64,000 nucleotides of DNA from Devosia sp. ZB163 (lineage in GTDB: Bacteria; Pseudomonadota; Alphaproteobacteria; Rhizobiales; Devosiaceae). Shown piece by piece: positions 27,474 through 35,903 of this stretch. The notes below the pieces were generated by a model. That model saw nothing but the letters and a program-made list of their open reading frames with translations, made no database searches and was not told the DNA's origin. Made by a program: the position numbers and the translations under genes. Location: the NCBI RefSeq assembly GCF_028613635.1, contig NZ_JAQRMY010000001.1, forward strand, positions 1,282,331 to 1,346,330, read 5' to 3'. Every line of letters begins with the position of its first letter. Within the stretch, counting starts at the first letter, position 1.

Positions 27474-28502
27474 TCAGCTCCCCCGCCACCCCCTGAACCA
27501 CTCGACGAACGCCTGGACCCCGTCCTCCACCGGCGTCGCCGGCACTTCCCCCACCAGCGTCCGCAAAAGCCCTACTTCTGCCGCCGTATCGGTCACGTCC
27601 CCCGGCTGCATCGGCAGCAGTTCCTTGTTCGCCTCGCGCCCCATCGCAGCCTCGATCGCGGAGACGAACCGCATCAACTCCACCGGCCGCCCGCCCGCGA
27701 TGTTCACCACCCGCCAGGGCGCAACTGCGGACAGCGAGTCCCCCGCCACCGGTGCGCCCTTCACCGGCACCGCCTCGATCAGTCGCCGCACCGCCACAAC
27801 CACGTCGTCGACATAGGTGAAGTCCCGCCGCATCCGGCCCTCGCCGAAAATGCTGATCGGTCGCCCCTCGGCAATCGCCTCGGTGAACTTGAAGGGCGCC
27901 ATGTCCGGCCGTCCCCACGGACCATAGACAGTGAAGAACCTCAGGCATGTCGTCGGGATGTCGAACAGGTGCGCATAGGAATGGGTAATCGCCTCGGTCG
28001 CCTTCTTGGTCGCAGCGTAGAGCGACACCGGCTCGTCCGTCTTGTCGGTCTCGCGCGAGGCGCGACCGGCCATGCCGTAGACCGAGCTCGACGACGCAAC
28101 GAGCAGGTGCCGCACCGGCCGCGCCCGCGCCGCCTCGAGCACGGCGAGCGTCCCAGTCACGTTGCTGTCGGTGTAGCTGAACGGCGCCTCGAGGCTGTAG
28201 CGCACGCCCGCCTGCGCCGCGAGATGCACCACCACCTCCGGCCCATCCGCGAACGCCGCCTCGATCGCCGCCGCGTCCTCGAGCCGCCCGATCACCGGCC
28301 GGAACCCCGGCATCGCCTCCAGCATCGCGTGCCGCTGCTCTTTCAGCGCCACGTCGTAGTAGGGCGTCAGCCCGTCGAACCCGACGACCTCGTGCCCCTC
28401 CGCCAGCAGCCGCCGAGCGAGGTGATACCCGATGAATCCGGCGCTGCCGGTGACCAATATGCGCAAACTGGCTTCCCCCGAAAACCGCGGCATGGCGGGC
28501 AC
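27474..28502 (-). CDS. NAD-dependent sugar-nucleotide epimerase (UDP-glucuronate 4-epimerase-like)
   Basis: Up to 342 residues, extended SDR family. Rossmann motif GSAGFIGYHLA, YDVALKEQR, the Ser-Tyr-Lys site SSSSVYG and YAATKKATE, and RFFTVYGPWGRPDMAPFKF, which closely matches UDP-glucuronate 4-epimerases that make UDP-galacturonate for surface polysaccharide. The start is uncertain. ATG at 28502 adds 12 residues before the usual RILVTG, while a TTG at 28466 has GGGGGAAG upstream and matches the family length better. It stands alone; no glycosyltransferases are near. Confidence 0.87.
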   Translation of the reverse strand: MPAMPRFSGEASLRILVTGSAGFIGYHLARRLLAEGHEVVGFDGLTPYYDVALKEQRHAMLEAMPGFRPVIGRLEDAAAIEAAFADGPEVVVHLAAQAGVRYSLEAPFSYTDSNVTGTLAVLEAARARPVRHLLVASSSSVYGMAGRASRETDKTDEPVSLYAATKKATEAITHSYAHLFDIPTTCLRFFTVYGPWGRPDMAPFKFTEAIAEGRPISIFGEGRMRRDFTYVDDVVVAVRRLIEAVPVKGAPVAGDSLSAVAPWRVVNIAGGRPVELMRFVSAIEAAMGREANKELLPMQPGDVTDTAAEVGLLRTLVGEVPATPVEDGVQAFVEWFRGWRGS

Positions 28503-28611
28503 TGGCCCGCCGCCATGTCGAAACTACGCATCCCCAATCGACAATGCCAAGACCTCGGTCAATGACCCCCTCGCGTCGACGCCTGAAGATTCCGCTTGCG
28601 CCTCTGAAATG

Positions 28612-28633
28612 GTGTGCTACATAACTAGCACAC
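28612..28633 (+). promoter_or_regulatory. Candidate YtrA-type operator
   Basis: Perfect inverted repeat GTGTGCTA-CATAAC-TAGCACAC (8-bp arms, 6-bp spacer), 16 bp before the ATG of the GntR/YtrA-type regulator. The AT-rich centre could form part of a -10 element. GntR regulators of this size usually repress their own ABC transporter operon through such dyads, so autoregulation of 28650-30764 is inferred. Confidence 0.75.
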
Positions 28634-28649
28634 TACCAAGGCATAACGC

Positions 28650-29009
28650 ATGAGTCAGTTCAACGACAGCCAGCCGATCTTCGTGCAGATCAGCGAAAGG
28701 ATTGCCGACATGATCCTCAGCAAGACAGCAGGGGAGGGCGAGGCGCTGCCCTCCGTCCGTCAGATCGCCGCCGAGCTCTCGGTGAACCCGCTCACCGTTA
28801 CCCGAGCCTATCAGTCCCTTGTCGATATCGGCGCCGTCGAGTCGCGCCGCGGCATGGGCATGTATGTCGCCCAGGGCGGTCGCGACCGGCTGCTCGCCCA
28901 CGAGCGCGAAAAGTTCCTCTCCGATGAGTGGCCGCGCGTTCTCGCGCGCATTGCAGCTCTCGGCCTCGATCCCAATTCTCTTTTGAAGCAAGGCGGTGAA
29001 GATGAATGA
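28650..29009 (+). CDS. GntR family regulator, YtrA subfamily
   Basis: 119 residues. A winged helix-turn-helix occupies about residues 10-75 (PIFVQISERIADMILSK, ALPSVRQIAAELSVNPLTVT, RGMGMYVA). The tail of about 40 residues is too short for a large ligand domain, which defines the YtrA subfamily. It heads an operon with an ABC ATPase and permease, overlapping the ATPase start. This arrangement is typical of systems induced by cell-envelope stress or antimicrobial peptides. Confidence 0.92.
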   Translation: MSQFNDSQPIFVQISERIADMILSKTAGEGEALPSVRQIAAELSVNPLTVTRAYQSLVDIGAVESRRGMGMYVAQGGRDRLLAHEREKFLSDEWPRVLARIAALGLDPNSLLKQGGEDE

Positions 29010-29883
29010 TCCGGCTCAAACCTCGGCTGCTCCGATCGTCTCGGCGCGCGGCCTCAAGAAGCGCTTCGGCCGCACCGAAATCCTTCACGGTCTCGATTTC
29101 GACATCCCCGCAGGACGCATCTATGGGCTTGTCGGTCACAACGGCGCCGGCAAGACCACCACGCTGAACGCCCTGCTCGGCCTTACCTCCTACGAGGGCA
29201 CCGTTCGCGTCCTCGGCAAGGACCCGTTCGAGAAGCGCGCGAGGCTTATGGAGAACGTCGCCTTCATCTCCGACGTGGCGAGCCTGCCGCGCTTCCTGAG
29301 GGTGCGCGAGCTGTTCGCGCTCCTCACCAATATCCATCCGAACTTCGATCAGGCGAAGGCCCGCAGCTTCCTCGACGGCACCGACGTCAAGATGGAAGCC
29401 AAGATCAAGAACCTTTCGAAGGGGATGATCGCCCAGCTCCATCTCGCGGTGGTGATGGCCATCGACGCCAAGCTTCTCGTCCTCGACGAGCCCACGCTCG
29501 GCCTCGACATCACCTACCGCAAGCGCTTCTACCGGCGCCTGCTCGAGGACTACATGACCGAGGAGCGCACCCTCATCATCACCACCCACCAGGTGGATGA
29601 GATCGAGTTCATGCTCAGTGACATCATGTTCATCCGCGATGGTGATCTGATCCTGCACATGCAGATGGAGACCGTGTCGGGCAAGTTCGCCCAGGTCCTC
29701 GTCCGGCCCGACAATGTCGCGGCCGCCTCGGCGCTCAACCCCATCTACAGCGAGACCCGCTTCGGTCAGACCGCCATGGTCTTCGAAGGCGTCGATCGCG
29801 ATCGCCTCGCCCAGTTCGGCGAGGTTTCCACGCCCACCCTGAGCGACCTGTTCGTCGCCCTCATGCAGCGCGGTGCCAAATGA
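29002..29883 (+). CDS. ABC transporter ATP-binding protein (YtrB/CcmA-type exporter)
   Basis: 293 residues from the ATG at 29002, with AGGCGG upstream; a GTG two codons earlier is also possible. Walker A is VGHNGAGKTTT, Walker B is LLVLDEPTLGLD and the H-loop is TTHQVDEIE. The signature is degenerate: LSKGMIAQLHLA instead of LSGGQ, a form common in YtrB/EcsA-like exporters. It overlaps the regulator by 8 bp and the permease by 4 bp. It powers the permease encoded next. Confidence 0.92.
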   Translation: MNDPAQTSAAPIVSARGLKKRFGRTEILHGLDFDIPAGRIYGLVGHNGAGKTTTLNALLGLTSYEGTVRVLGKDPFEKRARLMENVAFISDVASLPRFLRVRELFALLTNIHPNFDQAKARSFLDGTDVKMEAKIKNLSKGMIAQLHLAVVMAIDAKLLVLDEPTLGLDITYRKRFYRRLLEDYMTEERTLIITTHQVDEIEFMLSDIMFIRDGDLILHMQMETVSGKFAQVLVRPDNVAAASALNPIYSETRFGQTAMVFEGVDRDRLAQFGEVSTPTLSDLFVALMQRGAK

Positions 29884-30764
29884 AGTCCCTGGTTGCCCTC
29901 ATCAAGCGCGAATACATCGAGCACAAGGGTGCCTTTGTCCTCGCGCCGGGCATCATTCTCGCCCTCATGACCGTCATTCTCGTCGGCAGCATCGTCACCC
30001 ATCGTTTCGAGATGGCCTACGAGGTCGGCGCGCCGTCCGCGCTCAAGTTCTTCGAGTTCGGCTTTCTCGCGGTCTCCGCGCTCTGGTTCGTCTACCTGAT
30101 GGCGACGCTGTTCTTCTACTATGCCGACGCCTTCAACGCCGACCGGCGCAACAACGCCATGCTGTTCTGGAAGTCGATGCCCGTCACCGATTTCAAGATT
30201 CTCGGCTCCAAGATGCTCGCCGGCATGACCATCTTCCCGGCCATCATCTTCGCCGCGTCGCTGGTCACGGGCCTGCTGGTCTACTTCACCACCATGGCCG
30301 CGGTCCTGTTCTTCCCCCGCATCAACCTCCCCGGCCTCGACAGCTTTGCCGTCAGCGCCTGGAGCATCGCGAGCTTCGATCTGGTCTATCTGGTGCTGGC
30401 GTTGCTCTGGTACGCCCCGTTCTTCGCCTGGGTCGGCGCCCTGTCCGCCGTGGTCGGCCGCTGGTCCATCCCGCTCGCCTTCCTCATTCCTGCCCTGGTC
30501 GGCCTCGCCGAGAACGTCATCTTCAATCTCGGCGGCCCGCGCGGCGGCTATGTGCTCAACTACCTCCGCGAGCGTTTCCACTTTGGCGACGGGGATGATC
30601 ACGAGATGACGTGGTTCTTCACCGACGGTCCCATCGACACCGGCCGGATGTTCGGCAACCTCCTCGCCTCTATCGATTGGTCCCAGCTGATCGGCGGCCT
30701 CATCGTCGCTGCCCTCCTTGTCTACGCCGCCAGCGAATACCGCCGCCGCAACGTCGCGACCTAA
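29880..30764 (+). CDS. ABC-2-type transporter permease
   Basis: 294 residues. It starts with an N-terminal amphipathic SLVALIKREYIEHKGAF, then a first membrane segment, a periplasmic part, and further segments at about 60-85, 110-145, 155-205 and 260-285. Residues NNAMLFWKSMPVTDFKILGSK are the usual cytoplasmic loop of ABC-2 permeases in YtrC/D-like systems. It forms a two-gene exporter with the preceding ATPase. Substrate unknown. Confidence 0.88.
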   Translation: MKSLVALIKREYIEHKGAFVLAPGIILALMTVILVGSIVTHRFEMAYEVGAPSALKFFEFGFLAVSALWFVYLMATLFFYYADAFNADRRNNAMLFWKSMPVTDFKILGSKMLAGMTIFPAIIFAASLVTGLLVYFTTMAAVLFFPRINLPGLDSFAVSAWSIASFDLVYLVLALLWYAPFFAWVGALSAVVGRWSIPLAFLIPALVGLAENVIFNLGGPRGGYVLNYLRERFHFGDGDDHEMTWFFTDGPIDTGRMFGNLLASIDWSQLIGGLIVAALLVYAASEYRRRNVAT

Positions 30765-30776
30765 CCCGCGCCCCCC

Positions 30777-30910
30777 TTGATCCTCCCCCGCCTGGCGGGG
30801 GAGGGGCTTCGAGCCGTGCCGAAGGCAAGATCGTTCCAGTGGAGCGATCTTAGGGGAGAAGGCCTTGAGAGCTATGCTCGAAAGGCCCGGCCGAAGCTGG
30901 TGAAGGGGGC
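30777..30910. repeat. Family C repeat interrupted by a nested palindromic element
   Basis: The first C hairpin (CCTCCCCCGC-CTG-GCGGGGGAGG) ends near 30806 and the second (CCGGC-CGAA-GCTGG, then GAAGGGGGC) resumes at 30886. Between them lie about 79 bp (30807-30885) bounded by CTTCGAGC and GCTCGAAAG and holding a hairpin AAGATCGTTC...GAGCGATCTT. The rest of the 355-bp gap to 31119 shows only the glyoxalase ribosome-binding site. Confidence 0.75.
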
Positions 30911-31119
30911 AGTCAGACCCACTGTCTACCGCACCGCCTACCTCGAGGGACCGAGGGTGGGGGGCAACAACAAGCAATTCTTGTTTCCAATCCGGCCCAT
31001 CGCCGCCCCATTCGTGCAAATCAGTATCGAGTGCCACCCGCAACCCGGTGATGGTCCCCCGACCGCCTTCGGCTTATATCTGTCCCCAACAGACAAAACC
31101 CGTTTGGGGGACACCCATC

Positions 31120-32040
31120 ATGATCACCGTTGAATCCCAGGCCGCCGTCCGTTCGGCTCCCGTGCTGCCTCTCGCCACCCACCTCGGCCCCGTCCGCATC
31201 GGCGTCACCAATCGCGAGAACGCGCTCGCCGTCTGGCGCGATGTCCTCGGCCTCGAGCTGATTTCGGAGGATGCCGAGGCGCTGCATCTCGGCGCCGGCG
31301 GCACCGAACTCATCATCCTCGAGCTCGGGGCCAAGACCCCGTTCCCGGATCGCTCGCTCGGCCTCTATCACGTCGCCGTCCACGTCCCGACCCGCAAGGC
31401 GCTGGCCGAGATGGTGGTGCGCGCCCTCATGCGCCGCGTCCGCATCTCGCCCACCGATCACCTCGTCTCCGAGGCCATCTACCTGTCGGATTACGACAAT
31501 AACGGCATCGAGATTACCTTCGAGACGCCGTGGCGCGGCACCATCGGCGACGGCGAGGACGGCTACTACGTCAAGACTGTCGATGGCTCGCCCCACTCGG
31601 GCCGCGAGGCCATCGACGTCGATGATCTCCTCGCCGAACTGGATGACATCAACGCCGTCCCGGCCGCGATGCCCGAGGGCACCCGCATCGGCCACATCCA
31701 CCTGCACGTGAACGATCTCGAGCGCGCCATGCGCTTCTATCGCGACGGCATCGGCTTCGGCGGCCTGTTCATCATGCGCCAGTTCGGCATGGGCGATCTC
31801 GGGCTCGACTACCCGCCGCACACCATCGCCTTCAACATCTGGTCCGGCCCCAACGCCGCCCAGGCGTCGAAGGGCTCGGCGGGCCTGCGCTGGTTCCACA
31901 TCGTCGTCCCCGACCAGGCGGCGCTCGACGCCGTCCGCGGCCGGCTCGCCGCCATCGGTGCCGCCTACACCGACACCAACGAAGGCCTTGACACCCGCGA
32001 CCCCGCGGACAACCTCGTCAAGCTCGTCGTGGCCCGCTGA
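31120..32040 (+). CDS. Two-domain glyoxalase/VOC protein (CatE-like ring-cleavage dioxygenase family)
   Basis: 306 residues from the ATG at 31120, preceded by GGGGGA. Two VOC domains are present (about 12-140 and 170-300). Likely metal residues include His in LGLYHVAVH, Glu in NGIEITFE, and His in RIGHIHLHVNDL. This architecture matches bacterial CatE/2,3-dioxygenase-like proteins. An active extradiol dioxygenase would oxidise a catechol, but many homologues have no tested activity. The stop codon is formed by the first bases of a family-C repeat. Confidence 0.85.
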   Translation: MITVESQAAVRSAPVLPLATHLGPVRIGVTNRENALAVWRDVLGLELISEDAEALHLGAGGTELIILELGAKTPFPDRSLGLYHVAVHVPTRKALAEMVVRALMRRVRISPTDHLVSEAIYLSDYDNNGIEITFETPWRGTIGDGEDGYYVKTVDGSPHSGREAIDVDDLLAELDDINAVPAAMPEGTRIGHIHLHVNDLERAMRFYRDGIGFGGLFIMRQFGMGDLGLDYPPHTIAFNIWSGPNAAQASKGSAGLRWFHIVVPDQAALDAVRGRLAAIGAAYTDTNEGLDTRDPADNLVKLVVAR

Positions 32041-32091
32041 TCCTCCCCCGCGTGGCGGGGGAGGGGGACCGGCGTAGCTGGTGGAGGGGGC
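32038..32091. repeat. Intergenic repeat, family C
   Basis: CCTCCCCCGC-GTG-GCGGGGGAGG followed by ACCGGC-GTA-GCTGGT and GGAGGGGGC. The repeat provides the glyoxalase stop codon. It lies between converging genes and may terminate them. Confidence 0.87.
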
Positions 32092-32152
32092 CAGCCCCAT
32101 GCGCAGGCGGCCCCTGCCTCTCCCGACGCGGATGGTAGCGGCGATGTCGCCG

Positions 32153-33190
32153 CTACCCCACCATCGCGAGGAACCGCGCCACCTCGTCAGGGCTCGTCGC
32201 CCAGCTCGTCACCAGCCGCACCAGATCCTCGTCGGCCGTCAGCCCCATGCCCTCGGCCGGCCATTCGTAGAGCGTTCCGCCCGCCAGCCGGATCCTCGCG
32301 ATCGTCTCCCGGGGCAGCACGGCGAACACCTCGTTCGCCTCGCTCCCCCAGCCGAGCCGCGCCTGCGAACTTGCACGCAGTCCTACGCGCAGCTGCTCGG
32401 CCCGCGCATTGGCCTGTCCGGCCCAGCGCAGCCAGTTGCCGCCGGTGAGATAGGCCTCGAACTGCGCCGCGACGAACCGCGACTTCGAGAAGGTGTGCCC
32501 GGCCCGCTGCCGCCGCGCTGCGAGGTCACTCAGCTTGTCGGGCGAGAACACCACGATGGCTTCCGCCGCCCAGCATCCGTTCTTGGTTCCGCCGAAGCTC
32601 AGGAAATCGACGCCCGACTTCCATGTCAGCTCGGCCGGCTTCGCGCCTGTCGCCGCCACCGCATTGCCGAAGCGCGCGCCGTCCATGTGCACGGCCAGCC
32701 CCTGCGCCCGCGCGAGGCCCGCCAGTTCGGCCACCGCGGCCGGCGCGTAGACCGTGCCGCACTCGGTCGCATTGGTAAGGCTCAGCGCCACCGGCACGCC
32801 GAACCGGTTGCCCTCGGGAAAGCGCGACAGCGTCTGGCGCAGGGCCTCGGCCGAAACGCGCCCCGCCACCTGCGGCATGGTCACGAGCTTCATGCCGCCC
32901 GACTGGAACTCGGTCGCCCCCCATTCATCGGAATGGATGTGCGCTTCGCTCGAACACAGCACCAGCCCGCCCGGCCGGCTGAGCGCCGCGAGGCCCAGCG
33001 AGTTCGATCCGGTCCCCGTCGCCGTGAACCAGACCTCGACCTCCTTCTCGAAGACCTCCGAGAACAGCCCGGTCACGCGCCGCGTCAGCGCATCGCTGCC
33101 ATAGGCAGGCGCCGCCCCGTCATTGGCCTTGACCAGAGCCGCCATCACTTCGGGCGTCGCCCCGGCCCAGTTGTCGCTTGCGAAATTCAC
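32153..33190 (-). CDS. ltaE: Low-specificity L-threonine aldolase
   Basis: 345 residues, fold type I PLP enzyme of the beta-eliminating lyase/threonine aldolase family. It starts MNFASDNWAGATPEVMAAL; the SSEAHIHSDE motif, VHMDGARFGNA (Asp pairs with the PLP ring nitrogen) and SFGGTKNGCWAAEA (the Lys that binds PLP) are all intact. It cleaves threonine or allo-threonine to glycine and acetaldehyde. It is divergent from the zinc alcohol dehydrogenase at 33335, and the two may share a control region. Confidence 0.93.
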   Translation of the reverse strand: MNFASDNWAGATPEVMAALVKANDGAAPAYGSDALTRRVTGLFSEVFEKEVEVWFTATGTGSNSLGLAALSRPGGLVLCSSEAHIHSDEWGATEFQSGGMKLVTMPQVAGRVSAEALRQTLSRFPEGNRFGVPVALSLTNATECGTVYAPAAVAELAGLARAQGLAVHMDGARFGNAVAATGAKPAELTWKSGVDFLSFGGTKNGCWAAEAIVVFSPDKLSDLAARRQRAGHTFSKSRFVAAQFEAYLTGGNWLRWAGQANARAEQLRVGLRASSQARLGWGSEANEVFAVLPRETIARIRLAGGTLYEWPAEGMGLTADEDLVRLVTSWATSPDEVARFLAMVG

Positions 33191-33334
33191 TTCACCGAAC
33201 CCTCGATCATCGTGGTCACGCTCCTACCACGCCCGACCCACCAGCTGTCATCCCCGCAGGGTCGGCGGTTTGCGTCCAAAGCCTACTTCCATACCAGCAC
33301 CACGCCGCTATGATCCGCCCAAGAGGAGACCACG

Positions 33335-34336
33335 ATGCGAGCCATATCCTGCGTCGCGCCGAACCAGCTGGCGCTTATCGAAATCCCGCGGCCGGAGCTG
33401 AAGCCGGGCTGGGTGCGCGTCGCCATCCGCCACATCGGCATCTGCGGCACCGACTACCACATCTTCGAGGGCAACTTTCCCTACTTCGAGTACCCGCGCA
33501 TCATCGGCCACGAGCTGAGCGGTACGGTGGTCGATCCGAACGGCTCGAGCCTTTCGGTTGGCGAGAACGTCGTCATCAATCCCTATCTCAACTGCGGCGA
33601 GTGCCCGGCCTGCCTCGAGGGCAAGTCCAATTGCTGCGAGACGCTGAAGGTCATCGGCGTGCATGCCCCCGGCGGCATGGCTGAAGAGATCGTCATGCCC
33701 GCCGCCAACCTCTATCCGGCCGGCGACATGAGCCTGCGCGATGCCGCCATGGTCGAGTTCCTCGCCATCGGCGCCCACGCTATCCGCCGCACCGCCGAGC
33801 TGAAGCCCGGCTCCCGCGCCCTCGTCGTCGGCTCGGGGCCCATCGGCCTCGGCGTCGCCTACTTCGCCCGCATCGCCGGCGCCGAGGTCACTGTCGTTGA
33901 TGCCGCGCCGGACAAGATCGCCGCCACCCGCGAGCTCGGCTTCGAGACCTTCGCTCCGGAAGATCTCGAGGGCGCCGAGTTCACCAACCGCCGCAAAACC
34001 GGGTTCGACGCGGTCTTCGATTCCACCGGCTCGATCAAGGCGATGAACGCCTCGCTCTTCCACACCCGCAACGGCGGCGCCTACACGCTGGTCGGTGTCA
34101 TCAAGGGCGATCTCGTCTTCCCCGACAGCGAGGTGCACCGCCGCGAGCTCACCATCCGCGGCTCGCGCAATGCCACGCGCCAGGATTTCGAGCACGTCAT
34201 GGCCTCGATGCGCGCCGGCAAGGTCGCCACCGATCGCCTCGCCACCCACCAGACGAGCCTCGACGACGTCCCCAACACCATGCCCGCCTGGGCCCACGAC
34301 CGCACGGGTCTGATTAAGGCGATCGTCACCGTCTGA
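33335..34336 (+). CDS. Zinc-dependent alcohol dehydrogenase (sugar-acid/polyol dehydrogenase type)
   Basis: 333 residues, medium-chain dehydrogenase. The catalytic zinc ligands are visible in GICGTDYHIFEG and GHELSG. The structural zinc cluster reads NCGECPACLEGKSNCC. The Rossmann motif is VVGSGPIGLGVAYFA. The sequence resembles L-galactonate/L-idonate/starvation-sensing (RspB-like) dehydrogenases, and hexuronate genes lie 4 kb downstream, so oxidation of a sugar acid is the best guess. It stands alone on the plus strand with a family-B repeat after it. Confidence 0.88.
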   Translation: MRAISCVAPNQLALIEIPRPELKPGWVRVAIRHIGICGTDYHIFEGNFPYFEYPRIIGHELSGTVVDPNGSSLSVGENVVINPYLNCGECPACLEGKSNCCETLKVIGVHAPGGMAEEIVMPAANLYPAGDMSLRDAAMVEFLAIGAHAIRRTAELKPGSRALVVGSGPIGLGVAYFARIAGAEVTVVDAAPDKIAATRELGFETFAPEDLEGAEFTNRRKTGFDAVFDSTGSIKAMNASLFHTRNGGAYTLVGVIKGDLVFPDSEVHRRELTIRGSRNATRQDFEHVMASMRAGKVATDRLATHQTSLDDVPNTMPAWAHDRTGLIKAIVTV

Positions 34337-34359
34337 TCGCTCCTGATCCTCTGTTCCTC

Positions 34360-34458
34360 CGCCTCCCTCCCCCTTGAGGGGAGGGATCGAGGGAGGGGGT
34401 GGCCGCAGTTGACCGCCGGACGACCCCCACCCCAGCCCCTCCCCTCGAGCGGGAGGGG
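34360..34458. repeat. Intergenic palindromic repeat, family B
   Basis: CCTCCCCCTTGAGGGGAGGGATCGAGGG on the left with a GGGGGTGG extension, and CCCCACCCC...CCCCTCGAGCGGGAGGGG on the right. It is close to the left flank of the DUF559 cassette. It lies between converging genes. Confidence 0.87.
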
Positions 34459-34468
34459 AGCTGCCCCG

Positions 34469-35239
34469 CTACTTCTTCGCTGCCGCCTTCGCCGCGGTCT
34501 CGATCAGCGCTGCCGTCGCCGCGGCATTGGCGATGAACGCCAGGTGCCCGCCCTCGACTTCCTCGACTGTCGATCCGGCCCGGGCCGACATCTGCCTCTG
34601 CGCGTCGGGCGGGATCACATGGTCGCCCTTGGCCACCTGGTACCAGCTCGGCTTGGTCTTCCAGGCCGCGACCGTCAGCGGCGTGCTGCCGCCCTGAACC
34701 GAGATCGGCACCTGGCTGTCGCGCATGAACTCGGCGTCCGCCGCCGGCAGCGCGTCGGCGAAGCCGGGCACGTATGCCTCTTCCTTGAAGAACGCGAAGC
34801 CGTCCTTGCCGATGTCGAACGGCGGCGGATTGTTCGGGTCCTGCGGGATGAGGCCGAACGTGGATTCCCCGACCTCCGGCACGAACGCCGCGACATAGAC
34901 CAGCCCGGCCACATTATCGTGGTCGCCCGCCTCGGAGATCACCGCGCCGCCATACGAATGGCCCACGAGGATCGCCGGGCCGTCCATCCGGTCGAGCACC
35001 CGGTCGGTCGCCGCAACGTCCGCCTCTAGCGAAGTCAGCGGGTTCTGCACGATGCGGACGTTGTAGCCGTCCTTCTTGAGGATCTCGTAGATCGGCCGCC
35101 AGCCCGAGCCGTCGGCCCAGGCCCCATGCACCAGAACGATGTTCTTGACGCCGATGTCCTGGGCGGCCGCCCCACCGATATCGGCCATCATCGCCACGCT
35201 GGCGATGAAACCGAGCGCCGTACTGCGAAGAAGAGTCAT
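34469..35239 (-). CDS. Exported alpha/beta hydrolase
   Basis: 256 residues with a signal peptide (about 26 residues, ending GGAAAQ). Alpha/beta hydrolase features are VLVHGAWADGSGW (oxyanion region), GHSYGG with the nucleophile Ser, and a C-terminal EGGHLAFI with the catalytic His. The family includes esterases and salicylate-esterase-like proteins annotated from soil bacteria. No substrate can be named. The 271-bp region 35240-35510 upstream holds no gene or motif I can support. Confidence 0.87.
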   Translation of the reverse strand: MTLLRSTALGFIASVAMMADIGGAAAQDIGVKNIVLVHGAWADGSGWRPIYEILKKDGYNVRIVQNPLTSLEADVAATDRVLDRMDGPAILVGHSYGGAVISEAGDHDNVAGLVYVAAFVPEVGESTFGLIPQDPNNPPPFDIGKDGFAFFKEEAYVPGFADALPAADAEFMRDSQVPISVQGGSTPLTVAAWKTKPSWYQVAKGDHVIPPDAQRQMSARAGSTVEEVEGGHLAFIANAAATAALIETAAKAAAKK

Positions 35240-35510
35240 GATTGCACTCCCGTTGCGTTACGGCGAGGACAGTGCCCGGCGGCCCCTTGCCGCCCGCTTG
35301 TACAAATGCCTCGTTCTTGTACGAAGTTGACGCACAAATTTCCGGGCAGGAGCCCAAGGCCGGCCTCGGGCAAGGCAGCAGCGCCGCGCCGCTCACCTGC
35401 CGACGACGACCACCCAACCCGTGGATGAGACTGCCGCCGGGTGATGGACATGCCACCGGCCGCCTGGCGTCGCGCCCGTCGGTCCGACTCCCAATCCGGG
35501 TGGCTTGTCG

Positions 35511-35723
35511 TCAGCCCCGGCTGAGTGCAGTTCGCGGCGTCACGTCGAGCTCGATCTCTTCCATCCCGAGCAGCCGCGCCACCACGTCCGGTGGGTCCTT
35601 CACCACATGCGTGCCCGACACGGTGTCGATCTTGGTGTCCCGCAGGCCCTTGACGATCGCCACCACGTGCTCGGGGTTGATGTACATGGTGCCTTCCGGC
35701 GTATCGAGCTTCACCAGCCGCAT
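35511..35723 (-). CDS. Small conserved protein, FlbD-like pattern
   Basis: 70 residues from the ATG at 35723 with AGGAGAG just upstream. The open frame extends another 200 codons into repeat DNA, which is not coding. Sequence MRLVKLDTPEGTMYINPEHV, VAIVKGLRDTKIDTVSGTHV and then VKDPPDVVARLL follows the plan of the small FlbD/YlzI family (an opening strand, YINPEHI-like, T.I...SG..V..P...V). FlbD-type proteins are linked with flagella, but no flagellar gene is here, so function is open. Confidence 0.65.
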   Translation of the reverse strand: MRLVKLDTPEGTMYINPEHVVAIVKGLRDTKIDTVSGTHVVKDPPDVVARLLGMEEIELDVTPRTALSRG

Positions 35724-35814
35724 TGAACTCTCCTGTGCCCCCGGGACATAGACGAACGGCTGCGCCCCGGTGACATTCTGCCCGCGCCATGGGAAATGAA
35801 GCATGAAGGCCCTC

Positions 35815-35873
35815 TTGATCCTCCCCCCGCGTGGCGGGGGAGGGGGACCATGCGAAGCATGGTGGAGGGGGCG
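35815..35873. repeat. Intergenic repeat, family C
   Basis: CCTCCCCCCGC-GTG-GCGGGGGAGG, then ACCATGC-GAA-GCATGGT, then GGAGGGGGC. The second stem is ATG/CAT where other copies have ACC/GGT or AGA/TCT. Confidence 0.88.
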
Positions 35874-35903
35874 CTGATTGTCACAGCCGGGAGCCCCGTC
35901 AAC

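Noticed and set aside
33211-33231. CGTGGT-N9-ACCACG dyad between ltaE and the alcohol dehydrogenase
   Set aside because: Short arms and long spacer in GC-rich DNA; expected by chance, so not reported as an operator.
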